Assembly (NCBI GenBank): GCA_033980235.1
Contig: CM067062.1
Location: 6,493,900 to 6,557,899, forward strand
Length of the DNA stretch: 64,000 nt
Origin: Diadema setosum
Taxonomy: Eukaryota > Echinodermata > Echinoidea > Diadematoida > Diadematidae
Direction of reading: 5' to 3'
A program made the translations under genes and the position numbers. The notes beneath the pieces are model-generated. The model was not told the DNA's origin. It worked only from the letters and a program-made list of their open reading frames with translations, and did no database searches. Positions 35,004 to 46,780 of this stretch are shown one piece after another (the stretch's first letter is position 1; each line of letters starts with the position of its first letter).

Positions 35004-37589
35004 CGACAGCGAATGTTGGTTCTAATCCTTATAGCATGCAGCGGGGTATATTGCGTAATTATTCACATTCATGAAATTTGTTACTGACGCAGTATCAGAC
35101 CCTGATCGTCTTGTACTTTCGAACATTTTAAGCTTCATTCAGTCGGCAGATGTCGACATCTTGGAAAGTTGCCAAGCAGGCGTAAATGATAATCATTAAG
35201 TTGAGACTGATAGTTTAAACTCTTCAATTCCATTTATATCATGCATTGAATAACTAAGACCATGCACGCGATTGGGTTTAAACCTTGCATTTGTAATATT
35301 TATGTTACCTTGTAGGCCCCTGATTAACATGCATCATAATTATATCACAACTAGTTTTCCTGTTTATTTGAGGTTTTTGCTAATCATGTTATCACTGACA
35401 GTAACACACGCAAATTGTCTCAGTAAAAAGCAAAATAATGATTTCAACCGTCACTGGCCAGTAGACTTGACTCAATGAGGACCATTCTCCTTTTAGTATT
35501 GCGTAAAATATCACATACATGTATATGTATATTAATGTAATATATACAGCAATGCTTATTAGTAATAAGACTTTTTCAGAGCTTTTTTAAGAGTAAAAAG
35601 AGCTCTATTTTATATTGCACACAACGGAAATATAGTTATTTTATCATTATTTCTTTTACACGGCATGGAATTCCCCTTTATCTAAATTAGAATATTGTAC
35701 ATTTGTACTACCTCACGTTGTGTTTTTTTCCCTTGTTCAGGAATAGTGTCACGGGAGCGCGAATAGAAAAACGTGCAAAACGAATATATCTTGGTGGGTT
35801 TTTTTTACGTTGTTTTTGTTTAAAGGGGCAGGGTTGTTTGCGAGGATGGAGCATACAATGTTTAATGGCCTAGAAGACGCGAATTCTTAGATTATATTTC
35901 TTCTCATTATTTTGCATTCATGTTGTTCTATGCCATAAGAAAATTGAATTCAAGAAGTAATGATATACATATACGTAGAATAGAGAAAGCATTAATACAT
36001 TTATAAATAGTTATTGATTCGCTCTCATTCGACAATATCATTCTATTCTCATGTGCACTCATTAAATAAAAAAAAGTGCTGAGTCTTTGACATGAATACA
36101 CAAATAGTGTCAGGTTGCTCACAAGGGGATGTTTTACTCACTTGTCTAGAAGGAAAAAGATATCCTGGGATTATAAGAGCAGATAGACAGACAAGAGTTA
36201 TCTCAAATGCAGATCAGTTTCCTTCCCTTTCCAATGCACTTTTCCTTCCCTTGATCGGAGAGGTTAATTCCTCTCAGTTATGACGTTGGAAAAACTTTCT
36301 AAGTCTTTATGCTCTCCACATTATGCACTATACGTTCAGAAACGTTCCATTTACTCATTATGAGTGTGTTCTTATAACTGAAAGGATTCACGGCTAAAAT
36401 CTGACAGAATCCTTGGGGCCTTTGTCAGTTATTTCCTTTCAAAGTTATGTAATTCTCCATAAACATGTTAATAGTCGTCATGTTTAATGTCATTTCATTG
36501 ATATCATTAATCAGATGATGAGACTCTTTACAGTATACTTCATGTACTATAGTAGTCGACTCTAGAAGCAGGTCATTGATGTACAGGAGGAGTACAGAGT
36601 GTAATATTTCTTTGTACCCTGCTTCAAGTATGTCAGCTCAATAATGTGGGGGGGGGGGGCGTGAAGAGAACATTAAAATCACATAGATATTGCAACTCCT
36701 AACAGATATAATTTTATTACCAAAGAAAAAATGAAACGCTCCTTGGCGTATTGTTTACAAATTTACATTTTTTGTTTTGTTTTGCTGTTGTTTCATTCTA
36801 CACTCACGGGTGCTATGTTTGCTCTATAAACTGTTGGTTTCCATGTTTGAGTTTGTTGTCACAATACTGAAGGCCCCATTATCTCTCAGTCATAGTCAAA
36901 CCTGGAGAATATAAGACCAAATTTATTGATTATGTAACATGTTGAACAAGTACCAGAATCCATCGTTTCTGCTGTTTTCTTTGCATTAATGTCCCCCAAA
37001 ACCGTGATACCTTTACTTAACCAAAAATATGTGCATCTTTCTAGAAAGTATACTGTTATTTCCTAAGTTTACGTTGATTGTTGATTTGTTGTCAATAATT
37101 TCCCGGTATTCAAATCAGTGTTACATGAAATTGAATCAGTTTGTTTTTAGGTCGTTAAAAATATAAGATTCCTGTTCATGTTTATCATTCCAATTCTAGT
37201 TTATATTCTTTGCATCAAGTATGAAAAAACCTCAATATAACGGAGATTACACACGTGAATCATGCATACGTACATCATTCACTTTATATCTACCCATTCT
37301 ACATATTACTGTAGGTTATACACCGGTATTAAATGCTTAGTTTCTAGGATGGTATAACTGTAAGAACTGATATGTTGTTCCTGTATTTTTTGTGTGGAGA
37401 AAAGGTAATGATTTCTTGATCGGAGATTGTATTGACCAAGTCGTCTCGTGAAATTCAGTTTTATTTTTGTTTTTAGTTACTATAGTTACTCTCTTTTGCC
37501 TTCCATTTTACGGTCATATTGCACGCTTTTAAGACATGCCACCACGTTTTGTGTGTAAGAATGTGTGTTTGTTTGTTTGTTCATTTTCC

Positions 37590-37922
37590 ATCTGAGAAGA
37601 TGGCTGAATAGCCCATATTCAGCAACGTTAAGCTGGTCTTCCATGGGGTCCAGTTGGATGTGAGGTGGGACCACTTCACCGGGTTAAACACCCTGCTCTT
37701 TGCGATGAATGAATGAAGCAGGATCTTTTACGTGTATGAGTTGTTACTCTCTCATACACGGGACCTCCATTGTGTGTCCTATCCCAGGGACATAGTGTTT
37801 CGGCTCTTGCTAGAGGGGATGGTATGCTTACACACAACATTGCTCAGTCCAGACTCGGGTTCGAACCCGGGCCGCTTGATCGTGAGGCAGACGCGCTACC
37901 GACTGAGCCAGCTCACCGCCCG
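37590..37922 (-). mobile_element. tRNA-derived SINE-like repeat
   Basis: The minus-strand head has TGGCTCAGTCGG (A box) and GGTTCGAACCC (B box). It is followed by a non-tRNA body (AGGACACACAATGGAGGTCC, GTATGAGAGAGTAACAACTC, CTGCTTCATTCATTC). This body resembles widely dispersed tRNA-SINE bodies of marine invertebrates. The tail ends near a (GTTT)n tract. Confidence 0.6.
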
Positions 37923-40900
37923 TAATGTGTATGTGTGTGTGTGTGTTTGTTTGTCCTAGAGTGTTCCACTTTGGTTATGGTGGAAATATTCACATTTTGC
38001 ATTGGTCATGTTGGTAAAAGATATCAGACGTCATCGTGTTTAAGCAATAATCTTTTCTTGAGACATGAGACAACGATATAAATGAAAATATTTCATTCAG
38101 CATATGAAGCACTTTATTTCAGAAGACTCTTAAAAGCGATTAATCAATATGAAAGACAGCTGTCATACAATAAAAATATAATTCTCAAGTATCGTTGCAT
38201 AAAAATGTTTCAATACACGAGGTGCTTATACTATGAAGGAATAGAATGTAGAATAATTATTTGACCCTTTAATCAATACCTATCTAATTCAATTTAAAGC
38301 AGCATTTCGTTTTTAATACTAACTATAACCACTATCAAACAAGTGCGGTTACATTGCAAGGGAAAGTAAGGAGTAGAAACATCTACACTTTCCCGCACCA
38401 TTCCTGAGGTTTTTAGATTGTGTCTTTTTAAAGGACCTTTTACTTTTCAGTGTACATAAAAAAAGTTGAGTGAATAACAACAAAAATATATCACCCAAAA
38501 ATAAAGAAACGTAAGATACTTCATTTATACAGGTCATGAGGGTACCTTTTTCCCCAGAAGAAAATTACTGTGTAAGAAATTAGATATAACTGAGTGAGCG
38601 AGATAAACTTTAAGGAAAGCTATGATCTGACAGGTTTGAAAATTAATGTTGTTTCTTGACAACGCATCATGTTCTGTCTGGTACAATCGTTCTTTCCAAC
38701 GACCGCCCTTCAGAAATAGATGTGTGCTGCACGCAATGACTTTAGGAGGAATATATCGAAGCAATCGCCAACAGACACTCTACTTCAGAGATTGTACTAC
38801 ATTCTAATGAGTGGTTTCCCGTGACAAAACAAAAAACACCAATAAAACAATTTACACCTTTGCCATGTTTGCGCTTTCACTTTAGCGGAAGCGGAACGCC
38901 CGTATACAGTCCAATGTCATAAGAGAGTGAAAACGATGCAAACAATGCGATCGCTGTTGCACACTGTGTCCCACTTTCACACTGCCTGCAGTATTTAAAA
39001 CTGTATAGCGATTTCGATTTCATACACCGTATAAATATCCCGTTGGTTTTCGAAATATATCGGGATTTCTTAGAAGTGAAAGAATAATGAAGAGCTGCAA
39101 CATTATACAAACATGAGATTAATATTCTTCCAGCGTCCTTCCGTTTGAAAAAAAAAAAAAAATCCCAACCATCCCCCAAAACAGCAACATAAATGAATGA
39201 CTAATGTCAAAATGCTTACCAGGAGTATAAAAGAGATGGCTTGCTCTACATGATATGCAAGTTCAGATAATAAAGACGGTCCGGGATATTATTATAGACG
39301 GGCAAGCTGATGAGGCATTTTTTACATCCCAAGAAAATTGATAAGGATAATTAGCAGTATGATAAAATACATACTTCAGAACATTACTATGGCTGTATAA
39401 TTGGCAGTAATTCCGACATTGTGGCTGTAAATATCTGATAAAGAGACATAATCGGTATAAAGGAGAAGCATGTTGATTAATTGCTTCTTTCTAATATCCA
39501 ACGCAAATTCTCTTTTTACATTAATATTTCAGACCCACTTGATTTTTCTCAAACTAGGCTGGTTTTGAAAATTGGATTTGCACGATCAAAATCAAATGGC
39601 AAGACGTGCAAAGTGGAAACTTTACAATCTAAATAACTTGAATATTACATACTTGTATAATGGGAAATAACTTTGTGAAAAATAAAGGATAAAAATATAC
39701 ATTTTTCTGGTTTCAAAAGATAAAAAAGAACACACACACTACTAACATGATTATACAAAAGATCGCTCACATACATTTATGATTGTCAAAACCAAGGACA
39801 GTAAGAATTCAGACAAGAGAGATATCGAGAGAAATAGAAGATAACTATTACAGTATGATAAATGACACTATAGCGCTAAAGATATGCACTACAAACAATG
39901 GATATTATATCATGCACTTATATGAAAAAGAATATATGTAGAGGATAAATATTTCTTTAATCAAGTAATGATTGTTATGTGTAGTTAGTGTTTGATATCA
40001 AGACAGAGTGATCATAATCATATGTACAACTTTGAAATACGGAGATATTGGAGGATATATGGTAAGATCGTATCATGCGTTTCGAATATGACTACAGTGT
40101 ATGTATAGGATGAATGGCGCGGTACTCAAGTTATATTATGCACGAGTAATAAATGGTAAGATAAATCTTTGAATAAACCTCTGATACCTCCACTAGAAAT
40201 CATACATTTTAATGAGAGGCATGCGAGTTTTTTAGCCAGACAAACATGTACAAACATGTATTTTACGATTATGATATAAATCGACACAAAGTACATGAAA
40301 AATATATAAAAGGCATATATAACAAGCTGCGAAAGAGTAGTAATGATGGTAGTGAAATTACACTTTGTGCGAAATATACATAACAAAATGTTTACGGTCT
40401 CCATTCTATCTTTTCCTCTATTTACATACCGTTGTCAAAGAATATCATGTCCTTCAATTATTCCTCATCAAATGTATTCTAGAAATATGTCACTCGTCAT
40501 TTAGCAGCACTATTAGCTTGTGTATATCATTATAGTCGACAGTCGACAAACAATATACATTATTCTTATTGAAATATTATATTATACACATATTCGAAAT
40601 AGCCCATGCAAAAGTAACAGAATCATATTGTTTTCACACCCTAATGAAGTTGTGGAGAATGTCTAGCTGAAAACATCCTCCTTTCAAGCACTTAGTAATG
40701 ATGCCACCTTGAAGAGATGACAAGAACAAGTGAGTTAGAAGGAAAATATGTCAATTCATAGATTAAGTTACATTTAGATGTAAAGGTACAAATATCAAGC
40801 ATGGTAAAGTTACAAATAGCCATACAATTTGTGTTACCCAATTTCTATGGCTGGAAGTGTCTACAATGTAATCTTGATGGAGGGTGAATAGAAATCCGGC

Positions 40901-41005
40901 TTGGCAAAATAACACCGTGTCCATCATTTCACTGACACAAAACTGTATAGCGACTGAGATTTATAGTGCCAGTTTGTCCGGGTTCTCTCAACGCGATGGC
41001 AGTAA

Positions 41006-43104
41006 TTATAAATCTTCCCCGAAGATGTGAAGACTATCCGGAGTGCAGAAGGCAATGGCCCCGTCATTCTGGAATTGCTGCAAGTAGTACCACTCACGTT
41101 CTTTGGGAACCTGTATGCGGTAGTCCTGGAGTAGAGTCTTCATGTGCTTCAGGTCGCTGGTGTAGTGGTCGATGCGAAGAAGACCCTCGGTTTGTCTGAC
41201 GGAAGCGACCATGACAGAGTCATCGTGGCAAATGGTCGGATGCAAGATGACATCGCCATCACGGACGTAGCTGTTTTTTACTTCTCCCGAGGCGTCGATG
41301 ATCATTAAGGATCGGTTGCTTCCCTTGACCAGAATCACCTGCTTGGTGTTCATGGAAAACATCTGCATCGGCTTGTAGGCACTGTCGCCACAAGTTATTT
41401 CCCGGATGGCCTTTCCACCCTCTGGTATAAAAACCTGAATGGTTCTCGTCTTCCTGTATCCCACGTAGATGCGATCGTAGCAGTCCACTGCCAGGCCACC
41501 ATGCCCTCCATTATCGACACTCCTGGTCAGGAACCTCACTTTGATCTTCTTAAACAATGACGTGTACAACGCTACGATGTTTGACATGTCACGCACAACA
41601 CATCTACCATCGGACAAAAACTTCGTCTCCATGACTTTGATATCTGGTAAGACAGCTTGCTGCAGCTGACCATCCGGGCCATAGAGGTAGATCCCACCCA
41701 GGTGTGATCCGACAGCAATCCCTCCTTCAGTTGATGGTGTTACTGAGTTCATGCTGTCCGGGACAGGAAACTGAATCTCCTTCCTCGGAACCAATCTGCC
41801 ATAATCCTCCCTGATGTATCCCAGGCTGAGACTGTCCCTTCTCGCGGCTTTCTCATGCTTGTAGAATCGGAGTCTCTCCGCTCTCTTGGTCACGTTCCGT
41901 GGTTGTTCAATATTAGGATCCTCGTCACGAAGGATGGCTTCGAGATCCCGACAAAGTGATTCGTGTGCGGTGTAAGCCTGTTTTTCCAACATGAATTCTA
42001 GGCTGTCGCACATTTTTTCCTCCATCCAGTTCATGCGGGCGATTTCTTGGCGACTCGACGCCTCCATCTCCTGCAGGTAGGCATCCAACTCGGAGACCCA
42101 GGTTTTCACTTCATTCTCTAGAGTTTCCTTCTTCTTCCTCAGCTCCTGAACATACTCATCAAAAGCAGCCTGGATGTTATCACTGATGCGTTTCGTAACA
42201 CTACCCAGGAGGGGGCGTTGCTCCTTGACCAAGTCGATGTAACTGTTGATTGTGGTCCTTTTGGCCATGGCCTTAGACTTCAGCTCCTGTACATTCTGCT
42301 CCAGGCGAGCTTCATGGACTGAGGCGTCAAGGAGGTGATGTCCTTCCGGTGCATGTTCCAGCATCAAGCACTTGATGCAGATGTACTGCCCACAGTCAAG
42401 ACAAAAGCAATTTTTGTCCTCGCCTGGGTGTGACATGCATCTTCGCAGGCTCTTTGAGCATGCCTTGCCACATGCCTCACTCGCATCAATCACTCTGTGG
42501 TGGGTGAATCCCTTCCACTGAGAATGTTTCCGCTGACAAGAGTTACACATGTAGTTTCCGCATTCCCGGCAGTAGGACACCGCCGCAAGCTTTTCGTCAG
42601 GCTCGCAATTATTGCAGACTTGGGTTGTTTCGCTATCTTGGGTGCCCGTGGGCAGCTGAGTGGCAGGTTCGTCCACGACAACCTTGGGCACTTGCCTTGT
42701 CACGCCCTCTCGGAATACAGGGCGTGGTGGTACATTCCTGTCATTGTTCTCTGTCACATCTCTGTCCAATTTGTCAGACATGATTGGTGTTGTCTCGGCC
42801 GGCTCGGAAGTCGTATTATTCTGGCTAGCATTCATTACATGACCGTTAACAAAGATGTGGGGCGCTTCTGTGGGCATGCACGTCATAAAGCCATTCGGAG
42901 AAGGAGTACACTCCCGGCAGACTGGGCAGCATACCACCTGATCATCGGTCTGACCGTCGACTACGCGTTGCAAGCAAACCTTGCAGAATTTGTGGCCGCA
43001 CAGAAGACCTATCGGTTTGTCGAAAACAGCAAGGCAGACCGCACACTCTTGGCTCTCTGGCACGGTCGCTATAGTTGGTGCTGCAACTTTCACTCTTTGT
43101 GCCG
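41006..43104 (-). CDS. TRIM-C: RING/B-box E3 ubiquitin ligase with beta-propeller C-terminus, main exon
   Basis: With exon 1 this gives a 709-aa protein. It has a RING (about 31-74, CAVC ... CGHKFCKVC ... CPVC), a long linker, B-box 1 (about 174-214, CNNC ... CRECGNYMCNSCQRKH), B-box 2 (about 233-269, CMSH ... CLDCGQYICIKCLMLEH), a coiled coil (about 270-400) and a C-terminal propeller-like region. The latter has HGGLAVDCYDRIYVGYRK, EWYYLQQFQNDGAIAFCTPD and ends LHIFGEDL. B-box 2 and the following helix are closest to TRIM-B (CLDCGQYIC[IF]KCLM), so B and C are sister paralogues and A is more distant. The exon begins at TTTTCCTCAG|CG in phase 1; the Met at 43117 is intronic. Expected role: ubiquitin ligase, possibly in immunity or development; substrate unknown. 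Confidence 0.9.
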
Positions 43105-43338
43105 CTGAGGAAAACAAATAAGCAGATAGGACTGGAAGTTAATAAGCTGTCAAGCAGAAAGAAAACAAAGTATTTATATTTCTTTTAATATGCAATGAGA
43201 AAGAAGCCACTGAGAAGAAAGCATAGCAAATTTCGTATACCAAACTTAATGTTCATGCTATACGGTACTAATGAATGAGCTTTGATGACAGAGTGAGCCA
43301 TTTTCTATTGTCGATTAGTGTCAATCGAAATGTGATTG

Positions 43339-43952
43339 TTAAAGAGTAAATCCACCCCACGGTGAATAATCTTCAAAAGAAAGAGAAAAATATTCCTTGC
43401 AGAATGATACAAAAATGACAAAAATCGGATAAGAAATGAGGAAGATATAACATTTTGAAATTTCACATTTTTTGGTACACATTTCTTGACCAGTCCTTAT
43501 GAATATTCAAATCAGCGATTTGACGATGTCATGCCCTTACAATTTCTTAATTGTTTCATGTACAGAAATGACAAAAATATCATATTCCTACCATCTTGTA
43601 TAAAACTTGTCTTAACACCACCCGAAATAAAAAAAAAAGAGCAATTGCTAACTCTGGTATATCTTGGTATGGAAACATGCTTTTACTTGCATTAGCAAAA
43701 AATAGCAATTTTCAGAATTTCATGTATAGCATACATAAAAAATTGTGAGGGTATGACATTCGCTTATTTGAATATTCATAAGGACTGGTCAAGAAATGTT
43801 TTCCGAAAAAAGGTGAAATTTCCAAATGTCATGATTATTTTCCTTATTAAACCCACTTATCAGATTTTTGCCATTTTTATATCATTCTGCAGTGAAAATT
43901 TTTTCTCTGTCTTTTGAAATTTATTAATTTTTGGGATGGATTTCTTCTTTAA
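43339..43952. mobile_element. Foldback MITE, family shared with 30131-31078
   Basis: Ends read TTAAAGAGTAAATCCA and its approximate complement ending CTTCTTTAA. The arms share CTTGACCAGTCCTTATGAAT with its complement ATTCATAAGGACTGGTCAAG, and CAAAAATCGGATAAGAAATG with a diverged complement. 614 bp, no coding capacity. Confidence 0.85.
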
Positions 43953-44200
43953 CCGTGTTTCGAACAAACAGTCAGATAAAGACAGCTTCCAATTACTACC
44001 ACGATAACGACCGTGCATCGAAATGGAAGTAAATGATAACTCCTTTTTTTTTTCTTTGAGCTAACTGAAGAAAAACATAAGTGAAAGTAAGCAAAGAGCA
44101 ATCTGAAAATGTACATTTGGGTGGGAATCTGCGATTTCAGCTCCGTCAGTTTTATATATAACTGGGGGCATTTCATGAAGCGTTTTTGTCCTATACTGGT

Positions 44201-44385
44201 TCCAGGTTAGCATGCCTGTACAGTGACGGGGCATTAAACTGCACATTACTTGATATGAGACCGTTCTGAAGCAAACAATTTCACACAACAATAGATATAT
44301 AATGTACTCTTAAATGAATCCCACAAGGATTGGAACAATCATCCCCCAGCATTCCCACTGATCAGTTACTAGCCATCCCCTTTAA
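44201..44385. mobile_element. Truncated half of the 27941-28305 MITE family
   Basis: Matches the right arm of the element at 27941-28305 (CAGTGACGGGGCATTAA, CCACAAGGATTGGAACAATC, CTAGCCATCCCCTTTAA) but lacks the left arm. Confidence 0.85.
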
Positions 44386-46091
44386 ATTTGGAAGAAAACG
44401 CCTGGAGTCATTCATTTGAAACTAAACAATTAAGTGAGGGTCATTTGAATTTAACTTGAATTAAACTGTCCACTTATGTGTCGCTATATCATTCTGCTGT
44501 TACGAACGAACAGAAAAAAAAAAGATTGTAAGACAACACAGGCTCGATGACACTGTATGAAACTTCTGAAGACATGATTTATACTGAAGGTACTTTTTAT
44601 CTACATTGATCAACGAGCTATGTTCGAGGTTGCACTTCGTGCCTAGCATCTGATGACTGTAAAATTTTACACATTATTTCAAAGGAACTGTCAATTTCCT
44701 GCTAATAATCACTTTCTACATCATGGAGCTTACATACGCCATAAGCACTTTTACTCATCTACGTAAATGATGATTTCCAATATATTCTTATTTCAGTAGC
44801 TCAATACCAGAATATTATTTAATCAATTATTATTTTATCTCAAGATTTGGAAAACAAGACAAGATAAAACAAGACAAAATTCCTGTCTTAGTAAATCAAA
44901 CAAAAAATAAATGCGCCTTTTTGAAACATTGATTTCAGGGTTAATACAAACACCACGTCAGTTCTCCTGTCTCATCTTTGAGCGTCAGGTGATTACTAAG
45001 CAATGGAAATAATTGGTGGCTAGACCGGAAATAAGCGATAAGCCTTCAGTCCGAAAAAAAAAAACAGTTTCAAGTGTTGAGAAATTATGGAGAAAGAGGG
45101 ACAGCCTGTAGAATAACTTTGCCGTAATTTTAATTCATGACACACAGGCTGCGCCACGCATGGCATCCGCTTTGAGTACAGCAATTTACCGTCAACAGGT
45201 GGTGTCAGAATAAGAATGACCCGACCTGAATTGTTTACTGAGATTGATCGAAAAGCGGAATACAACATTGAAATACACCGTCAAGTAGGCTAGGCCATGA
45301 CAGTGTGGACTTTACTCTGTCTCTCGCATTTCCCAAAGTACAGATAACCGGTTACACTTTGATTTAAAAGAACAACAGCGAGAAAGACATGAAGATGAAC
45401 ATTTAGTTTTTGTGGAACTGAACAAACCCGTCTGTTTTTTTTTTTTTCACTGAGAGAAAAAGGTCATATTTTTCGTTTCTGATACGTTGTCTGCCATCTA
45501 AATCACAAGGTTCGTAATGTTAGATTATTTCTTGGTTTTATAAGTTGTGGGCATTTTCTTTTCTGATCGGGGCATGCAGACCAGATAACACGTGCACCTT
45601 TCGCGTATAATCACTTTTTTTTTTTGAATTCTCAAACGCAACCTTCCAAAATCATGCATGAAAAATGCAGTATTGAATTCCAAAGAATGGTAAAAAAATG
45701 TCTTTTTTCGAAAGGAATCAAAAAGATCAACAACGTACTTCATATTGAAGGGAAACTAAAAAGTATGTTAGTTAAGAATTGAAGATATGCGACTTTAAGT
45801 CAATGCCTATTTTTTTCAACGTAAATGTCATTTCCTCACGCCACGAAATGAAAAAAAAAAAAAGAAATGGCGGAAGATATGGAGAGAATTCAGTAATTTT
45901 GGCAAATGTTTAAACAATACACAGCATAAAGGAACTATTTTACCATTTTTGGCAAAACATCAAATTCTCCCATCCTAACATCTATTGTAACTTGGCAGAA
46001 TGCATCATAATAACACGAACATTGTTGCATGCACGGATAATGTAATCATCTGTCCTCTAATCGTCGATGCGCTGGTAAAGGATTAACTTAC

Positions 46092-46122
46092 CTTTACGCC
46101 TCCTGACGAAGTTTTCAGACAT
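46092..46122 (-). CDS. TRIM-C predicted first coding exon (10 codons + 1 nt)
   Basis: The ATG at 46122 (context ATCAGGATGTC) opens MSENFVRRRK and ends at AAAG|GTAAGT, a consensus donor in phase 1. Joined to the phase-1 acceptor at 43104 it gives ...RRRK-AAQRVKV and an uninterrupted 2130-nt frame. Coding length (31 nt) and phase are identical to the TRIM-A first exon. The more G/C-rich sequence just right of it (46.2-46.5 kb) is a plausible promoter/5' UTR. Confidence 0.65.
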
Positions 46123-46730
46123 CCTGATTAAAAGTGAAGGCGATTTCGCCAATTTCATTCAGCATATCCGCGCAACGGCAACAAGCCAACGTTTCTGTCT
46201 AGTTGTCTCTTCGAAGAAGTGGGACAACCCGACTCCTGTCTCTCCGAGTGCTGATTCGAATGTCAATTCTTCGTCCCTGTTACCCTCGCTGTCTGGCGGA
46301 GGCCAAGGTTGGTGTCGTCCGCTCCCTCAGACGTTGAAAAGAGGAATGAAACCGCGAACGCTAGCGAAATTCTTTGTTGCCCCTTGCTCAGATTTCTTTT
46401 TTAACCACTCATTATTTAATACCCGCTCCCTGGCCCCCTGTGATATGTAGTGCCACGTGACTCATACCATGAACTTTAGGACCTTTGCCTTCACTTCCGG
46501 AAAGCTGGTCAGCATCGATTTCCTTCACACAAGAGATTGCACATGACGTGCAGGCAGTGCCTGGAGGAATGTGGGGAATAATCAGGATGCGACACTGGGT
46601 GCGCTCTTTATGTGCCCACGGAAATCTTCAGATTTTTTTCCCCCAATGTATAATTTTAGCTTTTCTCCCCACTTCCCCGCTTCCCCATTTTATTAGCACC
46701 TGGTAAGTAGACACGCATACACAGTAATTC

Positions 46731-46733
<3 letters not shown>

Positions 46734-46778
<45 letters not shown>
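46734..46778. repeat. (TA)n microsatellite
   Basis: About 22 TA units. Confidence 0.95.

Positions 46779-46780
<2 letters not shown>

Larger units (their letters stand above)
33923..41005. other. 7-kb gene desert upstream of TRIM-B and downstream of TRIM-C
   Basis: A CCAAT-type motif at about 34274, in a G/C-richer patch, may mark the TRIM-B promoter. Other contents are (CA)n at 34155, a tRNA-like sequence at 34921, a SINE-like repeat at 37590 and a G-run at 36649. From 37.9 to 41.0 kb I see only AT-rich unique-looking DNA and short frames without domains. Confidence 0.5.
43105..46091 (-). other. TRIM-C intron 1 (predicted)
   Basis: A 3.0-kb intron containing two foldback-type elements (43339-43952 and 44201-44385). 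No coding sequence recognised. Confidence 0.55.

Noticed and set aside
42497..43108. 203-codon plus-strand open frame
   Set aside because: It lies antisense to the RING/B-box part of TRIM-C, has no domain pattern, and is explained by the coding strand's composition.
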